The position numbers and the translations under genes were made by a program. Source: Deltaproteobacteria bacterium (lineage in GTDB: Bacteria; Desulfobacterota; DSM-4660; Desulfatiglandales; Desulfatiglandaceae). Taken from it: DNA of 50,105 nucleotides. The stretch lies in NCBI GenBank assembly GCA_021163815.1, contig JAGGTJ010000121.1, positions 1 to 50,105 of the forward strand, written 5' to 3'. Positions 19,882 through 27,461 of this stretch are shown here, one piece after another (positions within the stretch are counted from its first letter, which is position 1; each line of letters begins with the position of its first letter). Below the pieces are notes generated by a model that saw only the letters and a list, made by a program, of their open reading frames with translations, did no database searches and had not been told where the DNA came from.

Positions 19882-20320
19882 TGCCTCTCCACTTCGTCTT
19901 TGCGATCTGCTCTCCTGATCTGCCTATAACATATCCGCCAACGCCAATCATCATCAACGACCACAGCTTTTCAGGAAGCTGCAGCATCGTTGCAGGCAGT
20001 CCGAAGAGGCTGAAATAAGGAAACAAAATGTAGTTGTTTACTATGATGGCCACGATAGAAAGCATCAGAATCGGCCTCCAGCTTCGCTGCATCCATGACC
20101 CTCTGGATTCAGCAAGCACCACCTCAGCCTGCAGCCTCGTCAACTCGGCCTGAATATCCTGTGCCCTCTTTTCGAGCTCCATTGCCGCATCCTGCAACCT
20201 CGCCTTCTGTTCGGGAGTGAGGTCGCCCGTCAGGGCGGTGCGAAGATCGAGGGCAAGCTTTCCCGCAGAGCTCATGACCTCTCCAATCCCCAGACTTGCA
20301 ATTCGGCTAAGTAAGCTCAT
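19868..20320 (-). CDS. 3TM holin-like protein
   Basis: WMQRSWRPILMLSIVAIIVNNYILFPYF...LWSLMMIGVGGYVIGRSGEQIAK. Confidence 0.75.
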   Translation of the reverse strand: MSLLSRIASLGIGEVMSSAGKLALDLRTALTGDLTPEQKARLQDAAMELEKRAQDIQAELTRLQAEVVLAESRGSWMQRSWRPILMLSIVAIIVNNYILFPYFSLFGLPATMLQLPEKLWSLMMIGVGGYVIGRSGEQIAKTKWRGNVRD

Positions 20321-20886
20321 CGCAGTCTCCTTCGTGTCTCATTACGAACCTGAATATGAAAATGCCTCCCGTTGTCTCGAAGCTTTGTCCAGTCAGCATC
20401 ACACTCTGGGCATTGAGTGGAGCTTCGGATTCCATGTTCTACATCCACCTCGAATCGCCTTCCGCAGTTCTGACAGGTAGCGGTGCGATGATAGAGGCAG
20501 ACCTGATAAGGCTCCTTTCCATAATCCCAGTTTTCGTTAATCAAATGCTCGATTACGTGAGGATTGCTGAAGCATGAAGAACGCAAATCGACAGCTCGTA
20601 GAGGCTTCGTGCCATGAATCCCTGCTTCGGGACGCCAGCCACTGGTAAAGACAATCTGCCCTGGATGTTTTTTATCGAGCCATGAGATGACTTCTATCAG
20701 CTTCTCATGCCATGGCACCAAAATGAGCTCCTTCAACACGGAGCCGTTTTTGATGCCCAGCATCGGCTGGCCAGTATGCATATTTCGAACAATATCTTCA
20801 ATTTGCCGAAGCTGTCGAACAATTTGACATGAAAGCCCTACAACTTTATCGATCGGCTGAGTTTGGCTCATAGTCTTTTTCCTCAT
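20317..20886 (-). CDS. M15-like endolysin with internal zinc ribbon (start possibly 20871)
   Basis: FTSGWRPEAGIHGTKPLRAVDLR and HFHIQVRNE metal motifs; CQNCGRRFEV...CPECDADW between them. Confidence 0.65.
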   Translation of the reverse strand: MRKKTMSQTQPIDKVVGLSCQIVRQLRQIEDIVRNMHTGQPMLGIKNGSVLKELILVPWHEKLIEVISWLDKKHPGQIVFTSGWRPEAGIHGTKPLRAVDLRSSCFSNPHVIEHLINENWDYGKEPYQVCLYHRTATCQNCGRRFEVDVEHGIRSSTQCPECDADWTKLRDNGRHFHIQVRNETRRRLR

Positions 20887-20992
20887 GTTTCTTAAAAATC
20901 GCCCTGCAATTCAAGCAGAGGAAATAAATATATCCTTTAGGCACAATCTTTAGCAGCTTGCAATTTGGATGTCCGCATTCAGGACATTTCAT
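20846..20992 (-). CDS. 48-aa zinc-ribbon mini-protein (not in ORF track)
   Basis: Manual translation MKCPECGHPNCKLLKIVPKGYIYFLCLNCRAIFKKHEEKDYEPNSADR*. Confidence 0.6.
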   Translation of the reverse strand: MKCPECGHPNCKLLKIVPKGYIYFLCLNCRAIFKKHEEKDYEPNSADR

Positions 20993-21131
20993 CTTCTAAC
21001 TCCTCCAGAATCATAATCGCCATGTCGCAATATTCCTTAAATCCCGTAATCTCAAACTTTCTCAACTTTTCAATCGCCTCTTCAACCCTTGCGCAGAGAT
21101 ACGAAATCTTAATTTCGTTCTGCTGCTCCAT
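20979..21131 (-). CDS. Small hypothetical protein (track start 21215 likely upstream of true start)
   Basis: MEQQNEIKISYLCARVEEAIEKLRKFEITGFKEYCDMAIMILEELEDEMS. Confidence 0.5.
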   Translation of the reverse strand: MEQQNEIKISYLCARVEEAIEKLRKFEITGFKEYCDMAIMILEELEDEMS

Positions 21132-21132
21132 C

Positions 21133-21687
21133 TTAGTAGCTCCATTTTTCGAAAAGATTAAATCCACAGATAGGCTGCAAATTGCGACATAGTAGAAGTC
21201 GTGATGCTTTCTCAATGCTGTAGCTCAAATAGCCATTATCAATGATCCAAAAATCGTCTTCGCCTATCTTCACCATGGCAAATGCATGCCCCTTCACAAT
21301 ACCTACCCCAAGACACTTCCAATCCGTGCATTGATCACGAAGCAGAGACATAATATAGATGGCCTGATCCTCACAATCGCCTCTTTCCAGCATTTCGGTC
21401 TTCTGCGAGGTGTTCCAGACATCTTTTTTCTCTTTCTGATAGCGAATTTTAGAAAACATCTTCCTTTGAGCCCTTCGCATGGCCGCCTTTGTAGGCTTCT
21501 CTGGCTTATGACTATACTTTACCAAGTTGCAGGTAGCAAGCTCTTGCTTTTGCCACTCCGTGATTTTCCTTCCATATCCACAGTGCCAATCAAATGGCTT
21601 CTCAAAGAAACATGCTCTCTCGGGAAAAACGATTCCATGAAGCCGTAACTTCAAAAAATCCCTTAGCTTCAACAGCAAAAGTTTCAT
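21133..21687 (-). CDS. Transglutaminase-like cysteine peptidase (C93/BTLCP-like)
   Basis: EMLERGDCEDQAIYIMSLL (Cys), GHAFAMVKI (His), WIIDNG (Asp). Confidence 0.7.
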   Translation of the reverse strand: MKLLLLKLRDFLKLRLHGIVFPERACFFEKPFDWHCGYGRKITEWQKQELATCNLVKYSHKPEKPTKAAMRRAQRKMFSKIRYQKEKKDVWNTSQKTEMLERGDCEDQAIYIMSLLRDQCTDWKCLGVGIVKGHAFAMVKIGEDDFWIIDNGYLSYSIEKASRLLLCRNLQPICGFNLFEKWSY

Positions 21688-22883
21688 TCTCTAACCTCTG
21701 CATACTCACTCAGCCTTGCATATCGCTTCAGATACGCCTTAACGCCCTCATCAAGCTCCAAAGCTCCTACAGATGTCAGCCTCGACACATAGTCTGCCAA
21801 ATCTCTCAGACTCTGCCTGCGGACTTGGGTGTGGACGATGTAAGGCAAAGGACGATTGGTGATGCCGTTCATCTTAAAAAGCAAAGGCACCGCCGTGCGG
21901 TTGAAAGTTGTAGCGACAGCATCTGCCCACCCCTCAAGGCAGAGATAGAACATATCTGTCTGTTCCCTCGCCAGAGCATAGCTCCCCGTGCGTTCCATGC
22001 CAAGCATCACAAACTGCGCCAGCACCGTAATTGCAATCTCTTTGTTGTAGCGGTTGATGATTGATGTCGTATCAAACTGCTTTTTCCCTGGTGCAGAAAG
22101 TAAATCCAACTCCCAACCATAGGGTAAAAGCACGCCTTCTTGTTCATCCCGTCTCAGGTTGGCGATGAGCTTTTTTGCAGATGCAATAACGCTCTTCGTT
22201 TTTGTATCATCGTCTTCAGGGTTGACGCCTTCAGGCATCTTAAGAACTGGCATCCCGACTAAATCTCTTTCAATGCCAATTGCCTCCAGCTCTTCGAGCG
22301 ACTTCTTGAAGAACCAGCTTCGATAGGCGTTTCGAAGAATGCTGCGCCCCTCAGGGTTGCGCCCTCCTGATCTTGTACGAAAATGGATGCACTTCGACAT
22401 CGGGATGTAGAACTCTCTGTAATGGGGTGCAGGGCGCTGCCAAAACCCCACAACTTCGCCATAATCATCAAAATCCCAGCGCTCAAAAGAAAGTTGAGAT
22501 CGAAAAGCCAGCTTTTTCCAAACAATACGACCATCGTCATCCCTTCTAAAAACCTGCTCAAAGAGAGAAAAGCCATAGATCAACATCGAATAAACGTCGG
22601 AGATGAAATCAATCCAAGAGTGCTGCATAGAATACATGCAGCGTTCCAAGAATTTTGCATCCGCTTCGGAACCTTCTGGAGGCGTCTTGACGCTCCACCG
22701 CATCTCTCGCAGAATCTGAATGATGGCATGCAGACACCCTCCAATGACAGCGTCATTATCTCCCATCTCCCGATAGGTTTTGATTCCTGTCCGCCCTCGC
22801 AAGGATGATAGAAATTCATCATAAACATACCCTGCTGAACGTTTCAGCCCCGTTCGTCCTATTTCGATGAAAAAGTTTGCCAT
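21684..22883 (-). CDS. Portal protein
   Basis: YREMGDNDAVIGGCLHAIIQILREMRWSV...NPEGRSILRNAYRSWFFKKSLEELEAIGIERDLVGMP. Confidence 0.88.
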   Translation of the reverse strand: MANFFIEIGRTGLKRSAGYVYDEFLSSLRGRTGIKTYREMGDNDAVIGGCLHAIIQILREMRWSVKTPPEGSEADAKFLERCMYSMQHSWIDFISDVYSMLIYGFSLFEQVFRRDDDGRIVWKKLAFRSQLSFERWDFDDYGEVVGFWQRPAPHYREFYIPMSKCIHFRTRSGGRNPEGRSILRNAYRSWFFKKSLEELEAIGIERDLVGMPVLKMPEGVNPEDDDTKTKSVIASAKKLIANLRRDEQEGVLLPYGWELDLLSAPGKKQFDTTSIINRYNKEIAITVLAQFVMLGMERTGSYALAREQTDMFYLCLEGWADAVATTFNRTAVPLLFKMNGITNRPLPYIVHTQVRRQSLRDLADYVSRLTSVGALELDEGVKAYLKRYARLSEYAEVRE

Positions 22884-22888
22884 AATTC

Positions 22889-22911
22889 GTATTTTTACCG
22901 GGTAAAGTTAC
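22889..22911. promoter_or_regulatory. Dispersed palindrome site (C, variant core)
   Basis: CGTATTTTTACCGGGTAAAGTTAC overlapping TerL stop, just upstream of portal ATG 22883. Confidence 0.65.
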
Positions 22912-24395
22912 AGATGTAGAGCGCTCCACTTCGGAAATTTCGGTTCAAACTTCATTTTGCCCCATAAACTCAATTTTTCCAGATCTGTGTTGACCTTTCC
23001 TAACGGTATCGGTTCTACTATGCGATCAGGTGTTGCACAAAGTCTACTATCGAGGAAGGCGTACATCGCAGCGTCTGCATAATCAGGAGAATGCCCGCAT
23101 CTTTTAACCATATCTGCCTTCGACTCAATTTGAACCTTGCCATTCGGATAAAAGACTCTAATGTCACTTATCTCTTCAAGGAATCTGTCAGGAATATTTC
23201 TACAAAACAGATGCGGCAACAAAGAACGCAAATTCCAATATCCTTGAGCTCTCAGATTTGTGTATCGATCCTTAAGATCTGGGGGAACTTGTGCATTTCC
23301 AGCAACAGGCACCACAATCTTGGGAAAAAGAGCTTTGAGGTTGTCATAAACGCCCGCCCCGATGCCTACAAAGTCGATCTTCACTGACTTAGGCTCGTAG
23401 GAACGTATAGCCTCGGCTACCCATTCTGTAACTTCAAGAGTGTCTACAACGCCTCCTGTCAAGAAGAGATCCCTGAATTCCAAAATGTTGAATCCTTGAC
23501 GGATGCACATCACGCTTTTTGAGGATGTACGCCCAACGTCAACGCCAATTTCAATAGGTAGATTCTTCACGGGCAGCTTTGACTTCGTTCGATTTCTAAA
23601 GGTTTCAATATCCTCAGGCGCAAAAAGAGTTTCCATAGTTCTACTTGGAAAGTCCCCCAGCACCTTTATCTGAAATATGGGATGGTCTTTCCCATATCGA
23701 GTCTCCATCATCCTCAAATATCTCTCACTGACAAAGGATGAGTCATAACATGAGACATGAAAAAGCCTGTATTGTTTCTTCATCCTCAAATCATTGAAGA
23801 CGGAGTGAAAATATCCTGAAAGTCGGGTAGGATTGCCTGCAAGAATGCAATAAGAGTTGCTGCTTGTAAAAGCCCCTTCAACAGCAGGAAAGACTGCGTC
23901 GGGTACGCCTGATGCTTCGTCGACGATGAAGAGAAGGTTGTCGTCTTTTGACTCTGCATGAAATCCTTGGAGGCCTTCAGCAACTTGACCGTCAGGAGAT
24001 ACTTTTGCAGTTCGGGCGATGGCAAACCACCGTGCCTCATGGTGACGCACCGCAACTTTCGACTGAGTCCAAGAAAGAAGTTCCCTCAGGAACTTTGAAC
24101 GATGTATCCACTTCGAGTGCTCCGACCAGAGAAGGTCATAAAGTTGGTGTTGTGATGGTGCTGTAGATGGAATCCTTGCAAAAGGTTTCGTGGCAAGAAA
24201 CCATAAGGTGGCCAAAGAAAGGAAAACGGTCTTTCCGACGCCACTTCCCGAACGAATGGCGATGAAGCGATATTTGGTAAGCGCATCAAACGCCTCAATC
24301 TGCCATCTGTCAAAGTCAACTCCTTCAATCAAATCCTGGCAGAAGTCTACAGGGTGTTGACTGTAATGTTGCAAGGCTTCAACTGTCAGATTCAT
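22908..24395 (-). CDS. Terminase large subunit
   Basis: RFIAIRSGSGVGKTVFLSLATLWFL Walker A; LLFIVDEASGVPDAVF Walker B; IGVDVGRT nuclease domain. Confidence 0.92.
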   Translation of the reverse strand: MNLTVEALQHYSQHPVDFCQDLIEGVDFDRWQIEAFDALTKYRFIAIRSGSGVGKTVFLSLATLWFLATKPFARIPSTAPSQHQLYDLLWSEHSKWIHRSKFLRELLSWTQSKVAVRHHEARWFAIARTAKVSPDGQVAEGLQGFHAESKDDNLLFIVDEASGVPDAVFPAVEGAFTSSNSYCILAGNPTRLSGYFHSVFNDLRMKKQYRLFHVSCYDSSFVSERYLRMMETRYGKDHPIFQIKVLGDFPSRTMETLFAPEDIETFRNRTKSKLPVKNLPIEIGVDVGRTSSKSVMCIRQGFNILEFRDLFLTGGVVDTLEVTEWVAEAIRSYEPKSVKIDFVGIGAGVYDNLKALFPKIVVPVAGNAQVPPDLKDRYTNLRAQGYWNLRSLLPHLFCRNIPDRFLEEISDIRVFYPNGKVQIESKADMVKRCGHSPDYADAAMYAFLDSRLCATPDRIVEPIPLGKVNTDLEKLSLWGKMKFEPKFPKWSALHL

Positions 24396-24831
24396 CCTCT
24401 TTTTCTTCTTCCCCTTCTTTTTTCATCCTCTTCTTGTAGGCTTCAATGATAAGTTGGTCGACTCTCATAACAAGCTTCTTCTCTGGCGCTTTATTGTCGG
24501 TTCTGTCGAGGATGTCCCATGCCGATTTCAGGCGCAGTTGCATCGGGACAGGCGTCCCGTCGATGTCGCCTCGAACGGCCTGTATGCAGAGGTCAGCAGC
24601 CTCACCTTCTGCAGCTTTTAGTTTTTCTCTGGCTGACGCCCTTTCTTCGATGAACCTTTCGGAGATTTCCCTTTCCATCTCAGTGAGTTCATTTTGAAAG
24701 AGCGGATCCCTTTTAAGAGCTCGAAGATAGTGTTGACTCATCCCCATGCTCAGAGCTATATCCTCTACGCTGTCTCCACAGAGGATGCGCCGAATGATTT
24801 CTTTGTGTCTTGGTGTGATTTTTGTAAGCAT
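24379..24831 (-). CDS. Terminase small subunit-like
   Basis: HTH-type N-term MLTKITPRHKEIIRRILCGDSVEDIALSMGMSQHYLRALKRD; directly precedes TerL. Confidence 0.7.
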   Translation of the reverse strand: MLTKITPRHKEIIRRILCGDSVEDIALSMGMSQHYLRALKRDPLFQNELTEMEREISERFIEERASAREKLKAAEGEAADLCIQAVRGDIDGTPVPMQLRLKSAWDILDRTDNKAPEKKLVMRVDQLIIEAYKKRMKKEGEEEKEDESDS

Positions 24832-25027
24832 TTTTCAAACTTTCAATAAGTTCTTTGAGTTCGTTATGGGTTCTTTTTGACATCCTTTGTCTCCGAATAA
24901 AGTGCTTTGCGTCTATTGTGCCTTTTCTTTTGGGAATTTTCAAGAGGGTCGTGAAGATAGGTGCTTTGATTGTTAAAGAAATGGCTGGCGGCATGCGCCT
25001 GGTGCTTTGCGCCACGAAATACGGAGC

Positions 25028-25051
25028 GGGGAGAGGGAACAAGGGGCAGGG
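25028..25051 (+). other. Putative G-quadruplex motif
   Basis: GGGGAGAGGGAACAAGGGGCAGGG: four G-runs with loops of 3, 5 and 2 nt. Confidence 0.5.
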
Positions 25052-25365
25052 AGTTATTTGTAAGAAAGGAAGGTAAATTGAGAGGGGAGAGGGAGAAGCG
25101 GAGCGGGGAAGAGGCATCGGAGCGCCGGGAGGTTGCTTTTGCATCCAAAGATGCCTGTTTTGCTGTTTGATTGCATTGGCATCAAAAGATGTCAGTTGCG
25201 TTCCTGTGCCTTCAGCACTTGCTTTTGGCGCCTCTGGCGCTTTTGGCGCTTTGATTGCTTCTGTTGAATTTTGAGGTCTGGGTCGGGAAGGGTCTGCACG
25301 CCACCGTCGACCAAAAAACCTGCATAAAATTCACCGCCTGGCAAAGCCATCCGTCGAATTCAAGC

Positions 25366-25600
25366 CGAAAACAGTCGAAGACATATAAAACTATTCGGAA
25401 AGAAAAAATCATGGCTTAAAACGCAAATCAGGCAGTCAAAAGACCTGGCGCAAAGACACTCCGACTCAGTGAGTCAAAAGCGACTGGTAGACGCACTGAG
25501 TAAGTGAATTTCGACCAAAGACGGCCAGTGACGTATAAGACTATTCAGGAGGGAAAATACGGCCTAAAAGGCCGATTAGGCAGGCAAGTCTGGCAAGAAA
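25366..25600. repeat. Degenerate direct repeat (offset ~150 bp) in non-coding region upstream of terminase
   Basis: ATATAAAACTATTCGG...GGCTTAAAACGCAAATCAGGCAGTCAAAAGACCTGGC vs GTATAAGACTATTCAGG...GGCCTAAAAGGCCGATTAGGCAGGCAAGTCTGGC. Confidence 0.55.
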
Positions 25601-25635
25601 AAGGCCACTTGAAGCGAAGCGCTCCGAGTGGCCTT
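25601..25635. repeat. Hairpin AAGGCCACTt...GAGTGGCCTT (element 1 of 3)
   Basis: Inverted arms read directly. Confidence 0.6.
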
Positions 25636-25653
25636 AACGGCAAGCAAGGCTAT

Positions 25654-25809
25654 CTATGGCGCATTTACGTCAAAGATAACCTTGCCCTTGTATTTAGATA
25701 TGTATTCATCTAAAACTTTAGAAACCTCTTCAGGCAGAAGGATTGATTCCTTCCACTTGAATTCCCCAGAAGAATCCTCGACAAAAACGTTAATTTTTAT
25801 TCTTTTCAT
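25654..25809 (-). CDS. 51-aa hypothetical (not in ORF track)
   Basis: Manual translation MKRIKINVFVEDSSGEFKWKESILLPEEVSKVLDEYISKYKGKVIFDVNAP*. Confidence 0.6.
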   Translation of the reverse strand: MKRIKINVFVEDSSGEFKWKESILLPEEVSKVLDEYISKYKGKVIFDVNAP

Positions 25810-25835
25810 CTCATCACTTCCTTTCTTTTAAAAGG

Positions 25836-25873
25836 TTAAGGCCACTCAAGACATTTGCCCCGAGTGGCCTTAA
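25836..25873. repeat. Hairpin TTAAGGCCACTC-N14-GAGTGGCCTTAA (element 2 of 3)
   Basis: Perfect 12-bp arms. Confidence 0.75.
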
Positions 25874-25891
25874 GAGACGGGAGAGAGAGAC

Positions 25892-26056
25892 TCAGTCTTC
25901 TCTCTTAATCTCAAATCTTACACCGCCATCAAAAGCTTCACGGAAAGCCCGTAATAACTGAATAAGCATTACATCCAGTGGTATACGGGCAATTTCCTTA
26001 TAATGCCCACTTGGAGTCTCATAAGAAACTTCAATGTGAAAGTCTAACTCATACAT
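25892..26056 (-). CDS. 54-aa hypothetical (not in ORF track)
   Basis: Manual translation MYELDFHIEVSYETPSGHYKEIARIPLDVMLIQLLRAFREAFDGGVRFEIKRED*. Confidence 0.6.
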   Translation of the reverse strand: MYELDFHIEVSYETPSGHYKEIARIPLDVMLIQLLRAFREAFDGGVRFEIKRED

Positions 26057-26088
26057 ATTTGCTCTCCCCTTTCTTTAATTGTTAAAGG

Positions 26089-26122
26089 TTAAGGCCAGAG
26101 ACAACATGTGCCCTGGCCTTAA
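26089..26122. repeat. Hairpin TTAAGGCCAG-N14-CTGGCCTTAA (element 3 of 3)
   Basis: Perfect 10-bp arms. Confidence 0.7.
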
Positions 26123-26129
26123 GTTAAAG

Positions 26130-26465
26130 TTACTCAAGTTCTTGAACAAGCCTTTCAGCTTGCTCCTGCGCTTCCCTTCCGAAGTCTCCGGCAAGCGCTT
26201 TGGCTAACAAGGTCTTTTTGGAGACCCGACGTCTCAGAGCGTTTAGGGCATCCGTCACTCTCTGACGACGAATATCCTTGACGTCTCTGAGAGTTAAGTT
26301 GGCCTTAAGGTATTTAAGGCCGACCTTGCCGACTACAGGCACCACAACAGTGCCTGTGCCGACCACTTTGCCTTCACTGGTAGCCTTGACTGGTATTCTC
26401 TCAAGGCCATCCGGTAAGGCATTTGCCAACACTTTGTCTTTGTCTTTATTTGCCATTCTTTTCAC
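26130..26465 (-). CDS. Hypothetical basic protein, first leftward gene (start likely 26456, MANKDKDK)
   Basis: 111 aa ORF downstream of leftward promoter; SD-like AAGGGGTG. Confidence 0.6.
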   Translation of the reverse strand: MKRMANKDKDKVLANALPDGLERIPVKATSEGKVVGTGTVVVPVVGKVGLKYLKANLTLRDVKDIRRQRVTDALNALRRRVSKKTLLAKALAGDFGREAQEQAERLVQELE

Positions 26466-26520
26466 CCCTTTCCAGGCAAGATTAGCGCACCAAATGATAG
26501 GTGGCTATGCCTATAATTAC

Positions 26521-26549
26521 TCTATAATCATTGCAACATTGTTTGTCAA
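26521..26549 (-). promoter_or_regulatory. Leftward sigma70-like promoter
   Basis: Minus strand TTGACA (26549-26544), 17 nt, TATAGA (26526-26521). Confidence 0.7.
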
Positions 26550-26737
26550 GTATTTTTTTGCAATTTTTCAATTTTTTTTTCGGCCACTGAACAAACATTG
26601 AATGTTCCCGACACGGACTGCATTGATTGCTTTGACATACCGATTGCTGACGCAATCTTTGCAACATCAACCTGAACCTTGCGAGACAGATGCGTCAACC
26701 TCTTGACATCTGTCAACCTCTTGACACCACCTGTCAA
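26546..26737 (-). CDS. Candidate mini-HTH (XRE-like) protein
   Basis: VKRLTDVKRLTHLSRKVQVDVAKIASAIGMSKQSMQSVSGTFNVCSVAEKKIEKLQKN resembles a single Cro/CI-type HTH; TTG start, weak start evidence. Confidence 0.4.
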   Translation of the reverse strand: MTGGVKRLTDVKRLTHLSRKVQVDVAKIASAIGMSKQSMQSVSGTFNVCSVAEKKIEKLQKNT

Positions 26738-26746
26738 CTTTTTGAC
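26694..26746. repeat. Three tandem 14-bp palindromes GTCAA-N4-TTGAC
   Basis: 26694-26707 and 26712-26725 GTCAACCTCTTGAC; 26733-26746 GTCAACTTTTTGAC. Confidence 0.75.
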
Positions 26747-26941
26747 GCCACCGCATCAAAATTTCTCGATGCTGAAAATCAAGTCGGAAGGTGGGTCGGA
26801 TGGCTGGCCGGCGTTACGCCGATGATGGAAATCAAGTCGTAGATCATGACGGCATCTGTCGCCTTTCGTCGCAGATGATGGCGACTTTCAGTCCTCATTT
26901 GTCGTCTTTTGACGGCGATGCGGCAGCTTTGCTGCTGATGT

Positions 26942-26964
26942 GTAATTTTAGTCGGTAAAATTAC
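26942..26964. promoter_or_regulatory. Dispersed palindrome site (D)
   Basis: GTAATTTTA-GTCGG-TAAAATTAC, perfect 9-bp arms. Confidence 0.8.
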
Positions 26965-27012
26965 GACTTTAAGTGCCTGAAATTATTGGAAAAATTTTTG
27001 CGCCGGCCTAAC

Positions 27013-27382
27013 TACTGGATTTCCTTACGGAAAATTCAGCCGACCTTAACTCCCTGAAATTATTACACTTTTTTTACCCGACCCGGTTATCCAAATTATC
27101 TACCTTGTGTGTCTCTGACAACTGGTAAAAATACAAAACATGACACAGACTCCATGATATATAAGATGCTATATATATGATTATATATATGTCATAGATG
27201 ACATATTACATGATATATAGAGATGATATTATAGAGATGATTAGATGTTATGTCATGATGTGTATTTTTACCCCTTGTCAGACAGACACAAGGTAGATAA
27301 TTGGGATAATTCAGTGGCGTCTGTAACCCCTTGAAATTATTGGAAAAATTTTTTCCAGAATTTTCCCTAAGAAAATCCAATA
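27013..27382. repeat. Large symmetric imperfect inverted repeat with AT-rich centre; candidate replication origin/control locus
   Basis: Inner arms 27091-27145 / 27251-27305 match at 48/55; outer arms 27013-27037 / 27358-27382 match at 22/25; both centred on ~27198 in an ATATAT-rich tract. Confidence 0.75.
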
Positions 27383-27432
27383 CTTAGGGGACAAAGTCCC
27401 CAACTCCTTGAAATCATTAGAAAACTTTTTCC

Positions 27433-27461
27433 TTGACAAAAACCAGAAAATTTCGTAAAAT
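27433..27461 (+). promoter_or_regulatory. Rightward sigma70-like promoter
   Basis: TTGACA (27433-27438), 17 nt, TAAAAT (27456-27461). Confidence 0.7.

Noticed and set aside
7899-24697. Plus-strand ORFs within the structural arm (e.g. 8118-8366, 13135-13485, 15546-15899, 21594-22064, 22383-22808)
   Set aside because: Antisense to well-supported structural genes; compositions look like reverse-complement artefacts.
24713-25148. Overlapping minus ORFs 24713-25144 and 24864-25148
   Set aside because: Pro/Ser/Lys-rich translation of a polypurine/polypyrimidine tract; overlaps small terminase; no motif. A short product from MSKRTHNELKEL (24882) is possible but unsupported.
25504-25713. Plus ORF MNFDQRRPVTYKTIQEGKYGLKGRLG...
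   Set aside because: Partly echoes the upstream repeat (TYKTIRKEK) but that copy is stop-interrupted, there is no SD, and it overlaps a supported minus mini-gene and hairpin.
27192-27380. Minus ORF of 62 aa in the control region
   Set aside because: Spans the inverted repeat and AT-rich core; sequence explained by repeat structure.
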